From NCBI GenBank assembly GCA_017465605.1, contig JAFTVW010000002.1, positions 1 through 51,665 of the forward strand: DNA of 51,665 nt, written 5' to 3'. Every line of letters starts with the position of its first letter. The stretch's first letter is position 1. The DNA comes from Alistipes sp. (GTDB lineage Bacteria > Bacteroidota > Bacteroidia > Bacteroidales > Rikenellaceae). This document shows, in pieces, positions 1 through 7,574 of the stretch. Position numbers and translations under genes: made by a program. A model generated the notes under the pieces. The model did no database searches and had not been told where the DNA came from. It saw nothing but the letters and a program-made list of their open reading frames with translations.

Positions 1-89
1 ACTGTGATTCTACCCATTACGGGTACTGTTCCGTCTTTTCTTGCTGCCTGTCTTTTCAGGTAGAAGATAGTTGAAAATGTACTCTTCAT
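1..89 (-). CDS. Tyrosine recombinase (integrase), N-terminal fragment
   Basis: The gene starts with ATG at 89 on the minus strand and runs off the left edge, leaving 29 codons. The peptide begins MKSTFSTIFYLKRQ and continues KDGTVPVMGRI. This is the form of the N-terminal arm-type DNA-binding domain of Bacteroidales tyrosine recombinases, which integrate conjugative and mobilizable elements. The catalytic R-H-R-Y domain lies outside the window, so activity cannot be judged. A -7-like TATTTTTG lies at 118-111 on the same strand. The gene reads away from the rest of the window, so its element could lie to the left, or the accessory genes to its right could belong to it. Confidence 0.75.
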   Translation of the reverse strand, partial: MKSTFSTIFYLKRQAARKDGTVPVMGRIT

Positions 90-463
90 AACTGCTACTT
101 TTTTTAGGTTCAAAAATACTTTCAGTAGAGTTATGAGCCGTTACGCAAAATATGTCGGAACACCGCAAAAGAAACGGTAACAAATGAACTTTAACCGTAA
201 CTCATCATTTTTTAGGAACAATTATCAAAAATCGCTATAATGCAATAGTTTATATTGCTGAACTTCCGTATTCTTCCATCTGTTTCATGTGGTAACGGAT
301 AGGTTACTCAGCTTTGGAATAACTTGGCATTACGTTGGTTTTTGCTGGCATTCCTCCAAAAATCAGAATTTCACAAAACCTCTGTCTGCCAATTATTTTG
401 CCCCAAATTTCTCAATTCAACGAATTATATGTAACTTTGTTGATTTACAATTAATCATTATTT
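90..463. other. Intergenic stretch between integrase and first + gene
   Basis: No convincing gene is seen here. The open frame at 289-546 overlaps the better-supported gene at 464 and has no family features. A -7-type box TAACTTTG at 432-439 lies just upstream of the 464 gene, with only a poor TTG-like -33 box. If the recombinase belongs to a leftward element, its end should lie in this stretch, but no attachment-site repeat could be recognised. Confidence 0.4.
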
Positions 464-1015
464 ATGAAGGTCGGGCCAAAAAAAGTCATATTGGTGGTAT
501 TTTTTATAATACTAGTTACCATATTACTATGGTATTACATCTATAATCCACCTTATCAAAGAAATATTTTTAATTTGGCGACACTTATTGGAGGGTGTAT
601 TACGGTACTAGGATTGCCAATAACCATTTATCAAATATTTGAGCTTGAAAATATAACATTAAAGGCAAAAAACAGATGGAATTCGATTTTGATGGCCAGT
701 AAAATATCACGAAGTATCGCTTATATTCAATTACTCAAAAGAGATATCGTGGATGATAAATATGAATTAGCTCAATTACATATATCGCAAGTTACAGATT
801 TACTAATAGAATTAAACTACCTTACTAGCATAATAGAAAAAGATAAACATAAAAAAATAACAGATACAACCAAAAGAGATTCTCAATCAATAAGTAAGCA
901 GATAAACGGCAATGCAAATATGAATAAAAATATATTTTGCAACCACATGGATGATTTAATTTTACACTTAACAGAAATAGAAATTGCATTAAAAAATCAA
1001 ACATATGAATCCTAA
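464..1015 (+). CDS. Hypothetical membrane protein with two N-terminal TM helices
   Basis: 183 residues, family not recognised. Residues about 8-26 (VILVVFFIILVTILLWYYI) and 38-58 (around TLIGGCITVLGLPITIYQIF) look like two membrane helices. The rest is polar and probably helical, facing the cytoplasm. A TAACTTTG -7-like box at 432-439 fits a very short leader. The stop codon lies inside the start of the next gene (11-base overlap), so the two are probably translated together. Base composition is very AT-rich compared with the core genes after 14 kb. A two-helix membrane protein paired with a small soluble partner could be a defence or toxin-type pair, but nothing in the sequence proves it. 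Confidence 0.6.
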   Translation: MKVGPKKVILVVFFIILVTILLWYYIYNPPYQRNIFNLATLIGGCITVLGLPITIYQIFELENITLKAKNRWNSILMASKISRSIAYIQLLKRDIVDDKYELAQLHISQVTDLLIELNYLTSIIEKDKHKKITDTTKRDSQSISKQINGNANMNKNIFCNHMDDLILHLTEIEIALKNQTYES

Positions 1016-1334
1016 GAACCGTTCACTTATAGAAAAATTAACACAATTAACATTATCGGGTAAATTGTCTTGGCAAGAAACTAGTTCGATGAATGAATAC
1101 ATAATGGAACTTGATTCAGCTTCTTTTATGATATCACAAGAAAACAATAGGTCAATATCGTTAGAGATGCTCAATAACGGAGATAACAGGAGATTGTTAG
1201 CAAAAGAGAATCCTGAATCATTTGATTTCTATGTGCTTAATGACTTATTTAATGCAATCCAAACTTCTATTACCAGAGATGCTATTATATTGTCAAACGT
1301 AATGGTTGAACTTGCAAAAATCGAAGGCAAATAG
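1005..1334 (+). CDS. Hypothetical small soluble protein, overlaps upstream gene
   Basis: 109 residues, no family recognised. The ATG at 1005 lies within the end of the upstream membrane-protein gene, which implies translational coupling. The protein is acidic and mainly helical, without membrane segments or cysteine motifs. It ends 8 bases before a strong bidirectional terminator. The two-gene unit 464-1334 looks like a transferred pair; its function is unknown. Confidence 0.6.
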   Translation: MNPKNRSLIEKLTQLTLSGKLSWQETSSMNEYIMELDSASFMISQENNRSISLEMLNNGDNRRLLAKENPESFDFYVLNDLFNAIQTSITRDAIILSNVMVELAKIEGK

Positions 1335-1342
1335 ATACTTTT

Positions 1343-1380
1343 AACAAAGCCCACCAGAATAAAATCTGTTGGGCTTTGTT
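1343..1380. terminator. Bidirectional terminator between convergent genes
   Basis: Arms AACAAAGCCCA (1343-1353) and TGGGCTTTGTT (1370-1380) are perfectly complementary, with a possible inner CAGA/TCTG pair. It lies between the + unit ending at 1334 and the minus-strand Fic gene ending at 1422. Confidence 0.8.
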
Positions 1381-1421
1381 ATTTGGGTAGGATTTGGGTA
1401 ATTTGCACTACCCATATAATC

Positions 1422-2312
1422 CTACTTGTACGGCACTCGGAAATAGTCAAGCAGCATCTTATAATTATCTTGTGCTGTTAGGCAAGTGTCAAGCAAAAAT
1501 CCTCTTACCCTATCCCATTCACGCAGTCCTCGATAGTAAAACATCTTTAACTCCTCGGTGATGATAAACGGCACTATGTCATTGGCCATACACTCCTTGA
1601 ACATAATCAATCTGCCGACACGTCCATTACCATCCTGGAACGGGTGGATACACTCAAATCGCTGATGTAAATCTATAATATCTTCAAGCGACTTATTTTT
1701 GATAGCGTTATACTCCTTCAATAGTGCTCGCATCTCTTTGGCTACATTTTCAGGCTCGGTGGTATCCATACCGCCAACTTCATTTGGATAACGCTTATAC
1801 TCGCCAACTGCAAACCATTCTTTGCGGCCATCTGATGTCCCCGCTTTTAATAGCATATGCAATTGCTTGATTACGCTCTCTGTTAAATGCGACTCGGCAT
1901 TATCAATTATATAATCGATACACCTAAAATGGTTAGAGGTTTCAATGATGTCGTCAATATTCACACTCTCATCTGTTATGCCGATAGTATTTGTCTCGAA
2001 GATGTATCGTGTTTGGTCGTGCGTGAGACGGCTACCCTCAATATGATTTGAGTTGTAGGTCATATCAATCTGCGTGCGATGATATATTCCTCCACGAAGT
2101 TGCATCTGCTTCTGTTCACGAAGCGCGGCAAGTAGGGGCATAATGCGCTTACGCTGCTGGCCACGTTTGGGCAACTCCGCATCTGCAGGAATCATCCAAC
2201 TCTTTCCTACGAGCGTTGCTCCTACAATCTTTCCCACAGCACAATAGTTGCGGATTGTTCGCTCCGAAACATTGTATCGCTTTGCAAATTCACTTACTGA
2301 CAAATACTCCAT
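1422..2312 (-). CDS. Fic family protein with N-terminal HTH and inhibitory helix
   Basis: 296 residues. Residues 1-45 form a MerR/excisionase-like helix-turn-helix (YLSVSEFAKRYNVSERTIRNY). The Fic core carries the full active-site motif HPFQDGNGRVGR at 223-234, including catalytic His223, so it should transfer AMP or a related nucleotide to target hydroxyls. SNHIEG at 88-93 matches the (S/T)xxxE(G/N) inhibitory motif, whose glutamate blocks ATP in class II Fic proteins, so activity is probably self-restrained. The promoter is overlapped and followed by inverted TTGCCG half-sites (separate entry), which suggests autoregulation by the HTH. The target protein cannot be read from sequence. Such proteins are common in Bacteroidales accessory regions. 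Confidence 0.9.
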   Translation of the reverse strand: MEYLSVSEFAKRYNVSERTIRNYCAVGKIVGATLVGKSWMIPADAELPKRGQQRKRIMPLLAALREQKQMQLRGGIYHRTQIDMTYNSNHIEGSRLTHDQTRYIFETNTIGITDESVNIDDIIETSNHFRCIDYIIDNAESHLTESVIKQLHMLLKAGTSDGRKEWFAVGEYKRYPNEVGGMDTTEPENVAKEMRALLKEYNAIKNKSLEDIIDLHQRFECIHPFQDGNGRVGRLIMFKECMANDIVPFIITEELKMFYYRGLREWDRVRGFLLDTCLTAQDNYKMLLDYFRVPYK

Positions 2313-2323
2313 ATCTTATCTAT

Positions 2324-2382
2324 CGGCAAGTTTGTTGCCGAACTACACCGCAAATATAGCATTTCTTGCCGATAACGGCAAG
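2324..2382 (-). promoter_or_regulatory. Fic gene promoter flanked by two operator-like palindromes
   Basis: On the minus strand TTG (2381-2379), exactly 20 bases, then TATATTTG (2358-2351) form a Bacteroidota promoter, with the start of transcription expected near 2344. A perfect palindrome, 7-bp arms with a 4-base gap, covers the -33 box and part of the spacer (2365-2382). A second one, CGGCAA-N5-TTGCCG, covers 2324-2340 just downstream of the start. Four copies of the same half-site within 59 bases are best explained as operators; the Fic protein's own HTH is the obvious candidate to bind them. Confidence 0.75.
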
Positions 2383-2559
2383 GTTTAGTCGTTATATTTT
2401 ATATGCTATATTCACACTAAGACGAAACACAATATCCCAAAGTAAGTAGAACAAAATTCAACTTCAACCTCTCTCGCTATTGCGAAAAAAGATAGTTTTG
2501 TAGAACTTTGCAACACGAAAAAAGTTATCAACAACCCCGAAAAAAGAGGTGCGAAACTA

Positions 2560-2590
2560 TTGCGTTTCCAAAATATGCTCTGTAACTTTG
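2560..2590 (+). promoter_or_regulatory. Promoter for the + strand cassette
   Basis: TTG (2560-2562), 20-base spacer, TAACTTTG (2583-2590). It points toward the genes starting at 2843. The transcript would have a leader of about 240 nt that is more GC-rich than its surroundings. The leader contains a short hairpin (CTATCTCC 2805-2812 with GGGATAG 2820-2826) just before the first ATG. Confidence 0.6.
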
Positions 2591-2842
2591 TAGGAGACAT
2601 ATTGAAATTTACGGAAGCGTAAGTTTATTCTCGGATAGTGAACGTAGGAAATTCATTTGAACATAGAGAATAAGCGTCCGCATCTCCCGTCGTATCTACA
2701 CGGTATGGCGCGGGGTTGTTGCTTATTTGAATGTTCGGGCACTCCTACGGCCTACTATCCTCAGATAAGACTTCAGTCCTGCGCTTTCTTTTTGCTACTA
2801 ACCGCTATCTCCAGGCTGAGGGATAGGAAATACACTATCACG

Positions 2843-3121
2843 ATGGGAAATACAGAATTTATAATTTACGAGATAGCTGATTATTCCAAACAATGTATCT
2901 CAAGACGTGCTATAATTAAAAAGAAACTAAATTCGAATACGTTTCTACAAGTATTATTGTATCCCAATATAGCAGAGGGCAGCGAAAATGAAGTAACGGT
3001 ATATTTATGTAATGGTGATTTTGTAACAACTCAGGAAGAGCCATTTAGTTGCTATATGCCTGAAGGTAAATCATTGCAAGATCTTGAGTTTGGTGATATG
3101 CTTACTGCAGTTCTATTTTGA
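2843..3121 (+). CDS. Hypothetical small protein, first gene of the cassette
   Basis: 92 residues from the ATG at 2843 (starts MGNTEFIIYEIADYSKQ). The same frame stays open upstream to a TTG at 2657, but those 62 extra residues are Cys/Arg/Leu-rich with no structure-like pattern and are more likely an untranslated leader. The short form reads as a mostly beta protein (EFIIYEI, FLQVLLYP, EVTVYLCNGD). No family recognised. It is followed after 30 bases by the WG-repeat gene in the same direction. It could be an immunity or accessory protein of the cassette; that is inference from position only. Confidence 0.5.
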   Translation: MGNTEFIIYEIADYSKQCISRRAIIKKKLNSNTFLQVLLYPNIAEGSENEVTVYLCNGDFVTTQEEPFSCYMPEGKSLQDLEFGDMLTAVLF

Positions 3122-3151
3122 TGTCCTATAACCATTGATATTGTTTAGATT

Positions 3152-4309
3152 ATGGATGAAGTATTAGTTAGATGCCATCATTGTGGGTTTGGGATGTCTG
3201 CTAAGATGAATTATTGTCATAATTGTGGGAATCCTATGCTATCTCTTGATCGATTTGCGACTTATGGATTACTTGTTTCTGTAAGGGACAATAAATACGG
3301 TTATATTAATACCACAAGAAGAATCATTATACCCCATCAATATGAAGATGCACGATTGTTCTCAGATGGGGTTGCAGCTGTTAAGATTAATGGCAAATGG
3401 GGATATATCGACACGATAGGAACAGAGATAATATCTCCGCAATACGATGATGCGACTGATTTTATTTACGGATTTGCACAAGTAAAGATGGGGCACAAAT
3501 GGTATTGTATTAACCATAATGGCAAATGCGTATTTGTAATAACATATAAAAGTAATAATGCATTTAGAGATGGTAATGGTTCGGTTTGGGGTAATAATAT
3601 GAAGATACAGCCATATGATTATACTAACTTTATAATTATATCTGCGTATGAGGATATTAAGAAGCTGAGCCAAAACGTGTTTATGGTTTCACGGAATGGC
3701 AAATTCGGGATTATAAATGGTTGGGGCGACGAAATTGTTAGTCCTCAATATGATAAAATAAACTATCCTTTTGAAGGATATTCAGCAGTCCAACTTGATA
3801 ATAAATGGGGGTTTATAGACCAAAAAGGGATTAGAATAATTCCATGTATTTATGACACCGTCCGACGATTCCGCAATGGCACTGTTGCAGTAGGTAAAAG
3901 CACTAGTACAGAGAGAATAGAGTATGGTATAATCAATAAGTCTGGAGAGATAGTTATTCCATTAAAATATGATGATATAGGCAATATATCATGTGGACAA
4001 GTGCCTGTGAAAATAGATAATAAATGGGGATATATCAACACATCAGCAAAAATCACAATTCCCGTAAAATATGATAGCGCATCAGACTTTGACGGTGCTG
4101 GTATTGCAACAGCAACATTAAAGGGTTACACAGATGATGGAACTACATATATAAATACATACGAGGTCAATACATCCGGAGAGGTTAAACTCCGAGGAAC
4201 TGAGTATATAGACGAATATGATTCTTGGGGATATAGTCAAAAAGAGCTTAATGATATGTACCTAGCTGCATATGATGGAATAGCCGAAGCAACTTGGAAT
4301 ACAGATTAA
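3152..4309 (+). CDS. Zinc-ribbon plus WG-repeat protein
   Basis: 385 residues. CHHC (residues 8-11) and CNHC-type CHNC (22-25) form an N-terminal zinc ribbon. The remainder is at least six WG beta repeats, recognisable by KWGYID, KWYCIN, KFGIIN, KWGFID, YGIIN and KWGYIN, with IIPHQYED/IISPQYDD-type linkers. WG repeats probably mediate protein or peptidoglycan contacts and are frequent in mobile regions of Bacteroidales. No signal peptide is seen, so a cytoplasmic place is likely. The third repeat (WYCIN, VWGNN) is degenerate. The gene ends 5 bases before the ART-like gene, which suggests a shared transcript. Confidence 0.85.
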   Translation: MDEVLVRCHHCGFGMSAKMNYCHNCGNPMLSLDRFATYGLLVSVRDNKYGYINTTRRIIIPHQYEDARLFSDGVAAVKINGKWGYIDTIGTEIISPQYDDATDFIYGFAQVKMGHKWYCINHNGKCVFVITYKSNNAFRDGNGSVWGNNMKIQPYDYTNFIIISAYEDIKKLSQNVFMVSRNGKFGIINGWGDEIVSPQYDKINYPFEGYSAVQLDNKWGFIDQKGIRIIPCIYDTVRRFRNGTVAVGKSTSTERIEYGIINKSGEIVIPLKYDDIGNISCGQVPVKIDNKWGYINTSAKITIPVKYDSASDFDGAGIATATLKGYTDDGTTYINTYEVNTSGEVKLRGTEYIDEYDSWGYSQKELNDMYLAAYDGIAEATWNTD

Positions 4310-4314
4310 ATGAA

Positions 4315-4743
4315 ATGAATATGAAACGCTATCACGGGACAGATAAGGATTCGGCAGAACAAATTATGCGTAACAATATTAATGTAAGACAAGGCGGCGG
4401 AGAACTTGGACAAGGTTTCTATGTTGGAAATCTTGCTCACCAAGCATTTGCGTGGGCATATCGCAAAGGAAGACGATTTGGAAGAGGATATGGCGTAATT
4501 CAATTTAATATTGATGACAGGGCATTTTATCGATTACAAAGATTATATCTAACGCGCCATCAGGCGGCACGGGAAAGGCTACAGATGCATAACAGAGGGA
4601 TACAGAGAACATATATATTTGGCGTTGATGCTATAATTGCCCCTGTTGTCGGTGGACGATATATTCCTAATTTTACCCAAATAAAGTTTGAGGGAGATAT
4701 TGGTAAGGTGTTTATTAATAGCTGTGGTAGAGTTTTATTATGA
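4315..4743 (+). CDS. Putative ADP-ribosyltransferase-like protein (DUF3990-like)
   Basis: 142 residues from ATG 4315 (ATG 4321 is also possible; an earlier TTG at 4294 would overlap the upstream gene). The N-terminus has RYHGTD (His7), then GELGQGFYVG (Tyr36), a spacing seen in the NAD-binding core of ART-fold and DUF3990-type proteins. Further on, GVDAIIAPVVGG followed by TQIKF resembles the DUF3990 C-terminal strands. No clear catalytic Glu in the usual ExE form is visible. ATGA overlap with the next gene (4740) indicates strict co-translation, as in toxin-partner pairs. ART activity is inferred from motif layout only; it could instead be an inactive fold member. Confidence 0.5.
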   Translation: MNMKRYHGTDKDSAEQIMRNNINVRQGGGELGQGFYVGNLAHQAFAWAYRKGRRFGRGYGVIQFNIDDRAFYRLQRLYLTRHQAARERLQMHNRGIQRTYIFGVDAIIAPVVGGRYIPNFTQIKFEGDIGKVFINSCGRVLL

Positions 4744-5147
4744 TAGACGAAAATGTATTTTACTTAGTTTATTCGCTTGAACATCAGGGATATGTTAAGC
4801 CAAATGAACTGAGTGAGGACGAATGGGGTGCAAACGGTTGCGGGACTGGGGTTTTCGCATTGATAGAAACAAATGACGATGGTTATCGTCATCTCCCTCG
4901 TGTATTCCAGATTAAAGCTGTATACGGAGTAGATGTACGAACTTATAATTTGGAGTTTGTAGAAAGAAACCTATACAAAGTCTCTCCCGAACATTTTGGT
5001 GATATATTCTTTAGGGTTACGTGGAAACATCGGCAACAATATGTTGGACGGGGAAATATTAGCCGCTTTGCAATATTAACTCCAACCGATATTATGCGAT
5101 TAGAGGAATTGTGTTTGGAACATAGATTTTTCTTTGTAGGAGAATGA
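4740..5147 (+). CDS. Hypothetical partner of the ART-like protein
   Basis: 135 residues, no family recognised. It starts within ATGA, overlapping the ART-like gene's stop by four bases. It is an acidic alpha/beta protein (FYLVYSLEHQGYV, DIFFRVTWKHRQQYV) without membrane segments. Its fixed coupling behind a possible toxin makes an antitoxin or immunity role reasonable but unproven. A clear AGGAG at its end may serve the following 38-codon frame. Confidence 0.55.
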   Translation: MIDENVFYLVYSLEHQGYVKPNELSEDEWGANGCGTGVFALIETNDDGYRHLPRVFQIKAVYGVDVRTYNLEFVERNLYKVSPEHFGDIFFRVTWKHRQQYVGRGNISRFAILTPTDIMRLEELCLEHRFFFVGE

Positions 5148-5260
5148 TTTGGGATAGAATTATAAAGTCGTTCCGCGATATGTCGAAATACAGATCGAGG
5201 ATAGTGTGTTTTTCTTCAGCAACATCGTATTGGTATTCAAAGATGTATAACCGAGAATGA
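5144..5260 (+). CDS. Possible 38-residue small protein
   Basis: The ATG at 5144 overlaps the upstream TGA (ATGA) and is preceded closely by AGGAG. The peptide is basic (MIWDRIIKSFRDMSKYRSRI then serine/tyrosine-rich). It may be a real coupled microprotein or the remnant of a longer gene; no homology recognised. The remaining 80 bases to the next gene hold nothing clear. Confidence 0.3.
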   Translation: MIWDRIIKSFRDMSKYRSRIVCFSSATSYWYSKMYNRE

Positions 5261-5344
5261 AAAAGCGATGAAAAATATATGTGAAATGCACGATATTATA
5301 GACTTCCATTCTGCGTGATGAAATAAATTAACACACAAATACTT

Positions 5345-6205
5345 ATGAAAAATTTACTAACCCTAATTGCGCTCCTGCTGGTGGTGGGAGTGCTGACGAG
5401 TTGTCGCCAAACTAAAGTATATCCCGATGGTTTAACAACGAAAGCCCTTGAAAATTTCACAACCAAAAATTATGAAATTGCTCTGAAATATGCAGATGAG
5501 CATCTTGCCATTTACGCAGATGATGCATATGCATATTGGTTGAGAGCCAAAATCTATGTAAAGTTACATAACTACGACTCGGCACTTAATGATATAGATA
5601 ATGCTATTAAATATTGCCCTCGTAAAGATAAACGGATGTTATTCGGCATCTATGAAAACAAGGCCGATATTTATAGGCGAATGGAGAGATTCGAGGACGC
5701 AATACCATTTTATAAGAAGGCATACCAAACAGCAAAGAAGGTTGCTCCTGAAGTGTTGCCAGAATTGTTAATGCAACAGGCGCACTCTCATTATATGTTA
5801 AAGGATTATGATGCAGCAGATGAGATATACAGAAGTCTATTGCAAGACGAAGTTGCTAGACAATCTGCAATGGTTGGTATCGCACGCAATATGATAGAAC
5901 GGAACGATTTTCAATCGGCTATTGATATATTGAAAGAATGCGAGAAATATGACGACTCATATAGTGATATATATCGATTTAGAATGACAGCCTATGCCAA
6001 AATGGGCAGTGTGGAAGAGGCAATTGACGATGCAATAGAATTATTTGAAAAGAGTCAATTTACAACAACAGACTTGATATTACCAATTCTAGCAAGAGAT
6101 ACGAGGTATGCATTAACAAAAGTGGCAGAGAAAATTACCAATAATGCAGAGAGTAGCACCAAATGGGAAGTGCTTCAATATAGGGTTTCACAAACTAACA
6201 ATTAA
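5345..6205 (+). CDS. TPR-repeat lipoprotein
   Basis: 286 residues. The signal sequence ends in LTSC with lipid-modified Cys20. Helical pairs of about 34 residues follow: the first around ALKYADEHLAIYADDAYAYWLRA, the next around YDSALNDIDNAIKYCP, then RFEDAIPFYKKAYQTAKK, then YDAADEIYRSLL. This is a tetratricopeptide array for protein-protein contact. Expected at the periplasmic face of a membrane. It is first of a group with the Com-like frame and a second lipoprotein. No enzymatic motif. Confidence 0.8.
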   Translation: MKNLLTLIALLLVVGVLTSCRQTKVYPDGLTTKALENFTTKNYEIALKYADEHLAIYADDAYAYWLRAKIYVKLHNYDSALNDIDNAIKYCPRKDKRMLFGIYENKADIYRRMERFEDAIPFYKKAYQTAKKVAPEVLPELLMQQAHSHYMLKDYDAADEIYRSLLQDEVARQSAMVGIARNMIERNDFQSAIDILKECEKYDDSYSDIYRFRMTAYAKMGSVEEAIDDAIELFEKSQFTTTDLILPILARDTRYALTKVAEKITNNAESSTKWEVLQYRVSQTNN

Positions 6206-6218
6206 GCATTAGGTAGCG

Positions 6219-6385
6219 ATGATATACGAGGAGAAGCAGGAAATGTACCTACAATGTCCTCATTGTGGGAAAAATTTATGTCAAATACCCGAAGTTGGGG
6301 AGATATGTGTGGCATTAGAGGAGTTTTAGTGATATGCCCCAATTGTTGCAAGCAACTATCATTCGCATCAACAATTTGTAATTAA
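6219..6385 (+). CDS. Com-like zinc-ribbon protein split by a frame change
   Basis: Frame one (6219-6329) encodes 36 residues with CPHCGKNLC and ends EEF-stop. The reading frame shifted by -1 continues directly as VICPNCCKQL to a stop at 6383-6385; a GTG overlaps the first stop (TAGTG). Joined, the two CxxC pairs give the layout of phage Mu Com-type mini zinc ribbons. The junction GAGTTTTAG would allow a -1 slip on the T run. So it is either a true frameshift gene, a stop-restart pair, or a broken gene. Com of Mu controls translation of mom; nothing comparable lies beside it here. Confidence 0.4.
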
Positions 6386-6404
6386 ACCAAGAAAACTGAC
6401 TCAA

Positions 6405-7367
6405 ATGAAAAACTACACACTCATACTATTGCTGGCAATCACCATTGTCGGTTGCGACTACAACCATTATGAATCAAGTCTAATTGATAAGCGAGTTTCA
6501 TCGCTTATTGATAACATAAATAGAGGCGAGCTTACTTTGTCTGCTGATTCCACTTTGTTGGATTTGTTTTATGGAATGGAGCGAAGTGAAGAGTTCTCGG
6601 GATATATGCAGCGTGATACTATTTTAGAAAATACTCCTAATATAGTTAAATCAGAGAATACTGCGTGGTGGTATTATAATCCAGACAAAATGAAATTTCG
6701 CTCTACATTAGGATTATATATCGACAAGGAATATCCATCGCAGAAAGTATTTCAGCGTATCGAAGAAGCAATAGATACTGCAATGGTAAATAGTTTATCG
6801 TATTATTTCTTCCAAATAAGTGCAGATAGTGTTTATAATGCCCGTAGAAATAATCTGCCACAAAATTATGCAGACATCTTCAAGTTTGCTACTTCATTGT
6901 TTGACCAAACAACTAAAAGTTTACAGCCAAACACATCTCAATCTGAGTATGATTGTTATTCAGAGTTTAGAGTCTGCGTTGTTGCCCATAAGGTTTTTGA
7001 GCAAGAGGGTTTTTCTACTTATTTGCTTGAATCAAGTGGTGACTATAATGGCTCTAATGGTTGTCCAAGTGATGCTTTATATATAACATTAGACAATGAA
7101 TCTGGTCATACTATTACGGCAGATAATATTATTAAGCGCAGAAAAAGAGAATCATTCAAAAAGTTGCTATACGATAAGTATTGTGCCTATATGGCCAACG
7201 AAGGGTATGAATCGTATCTAATAAGTGACGATGTTGATTGGATATGGGAATCCAAAAGCGGAATAGCCCTAATCAACGAAGGTGTTCTCGTTTTTTACAA
7301 ACCGTATAGTATTGGGCCTGGAGCAATGGGACAAGTTAATTTGATAATCCCGTATGGCGAAATGTAA
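6405..7367 (+). CDS. Hypothetical lipoprotein
   Basis: 320 residues with a short signal sequence and lipobox IVGC (Cys17). The remainder is a soluble, mixed alpha/beta domain without a family I recognise. It ends in a hydrophobic beta segment (VNLIIPYGEM). It follows the zinc-ribbon frames by 19 bases. Probably anchored to the outer or inner membrane. AT-rich like the rest of the island. Confidence 0.6.
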   Translation: MKNYTLILLLAITIVGCDYNHYESSLIDKRVSSLIDNINRGELTLSADSTLLDLFYGMERSEEFSGYMQRDTILENTPNIVKSENTAWWYYNPDKMKFRSTLGLYIDKEYPSQKVFQRIEEAIDTAMVNSLSYYFFQISADSVYNARRNNLPQNYADIFKFATSLFDQTTKSLQPNTSQSEYDCYSEFRVCVVAHKVFEQEGFSTYLLESSGDYNGSNGCPSDALYITLDNESGHTITADNIIKRRKRESFKKLLYDKYCAYMANEGYESYLISDDVDWIWESKSGIALINEGVLVFYKPYSIGPGAMGQVNLIIPYGEM

Positions 7368-7574
7368 TATATATCCCGCTCCCTCTCAGCCACTCCCCCA
7401 AATCACCCCTCCCCTAGTTTGATTAGGAAGGTTTTTTTTAATGCGGTTTTCTGGCGAGATTTTGCCATAGATTTTCTCAAAACGATTGCCTCCGACTAAA
7501 AAACCACTCAATTCACTAAGACGTAACATCGGTTGTTAGTTGTATATGTTTAACCATTTAAATTATTTTGTATT

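Noticed and set aside
289-546. Open frame of 85 codons
   Set aside because: Overlaps the start of the better gene at 464 and has no plausible start signal or family.
2657-2842. N-terminal extension of the small protein to a TTG start
   Set aside because: Rare start, odd Cys/Arg/Leu composition and a good ATG at 2843; kept only as an alternative.
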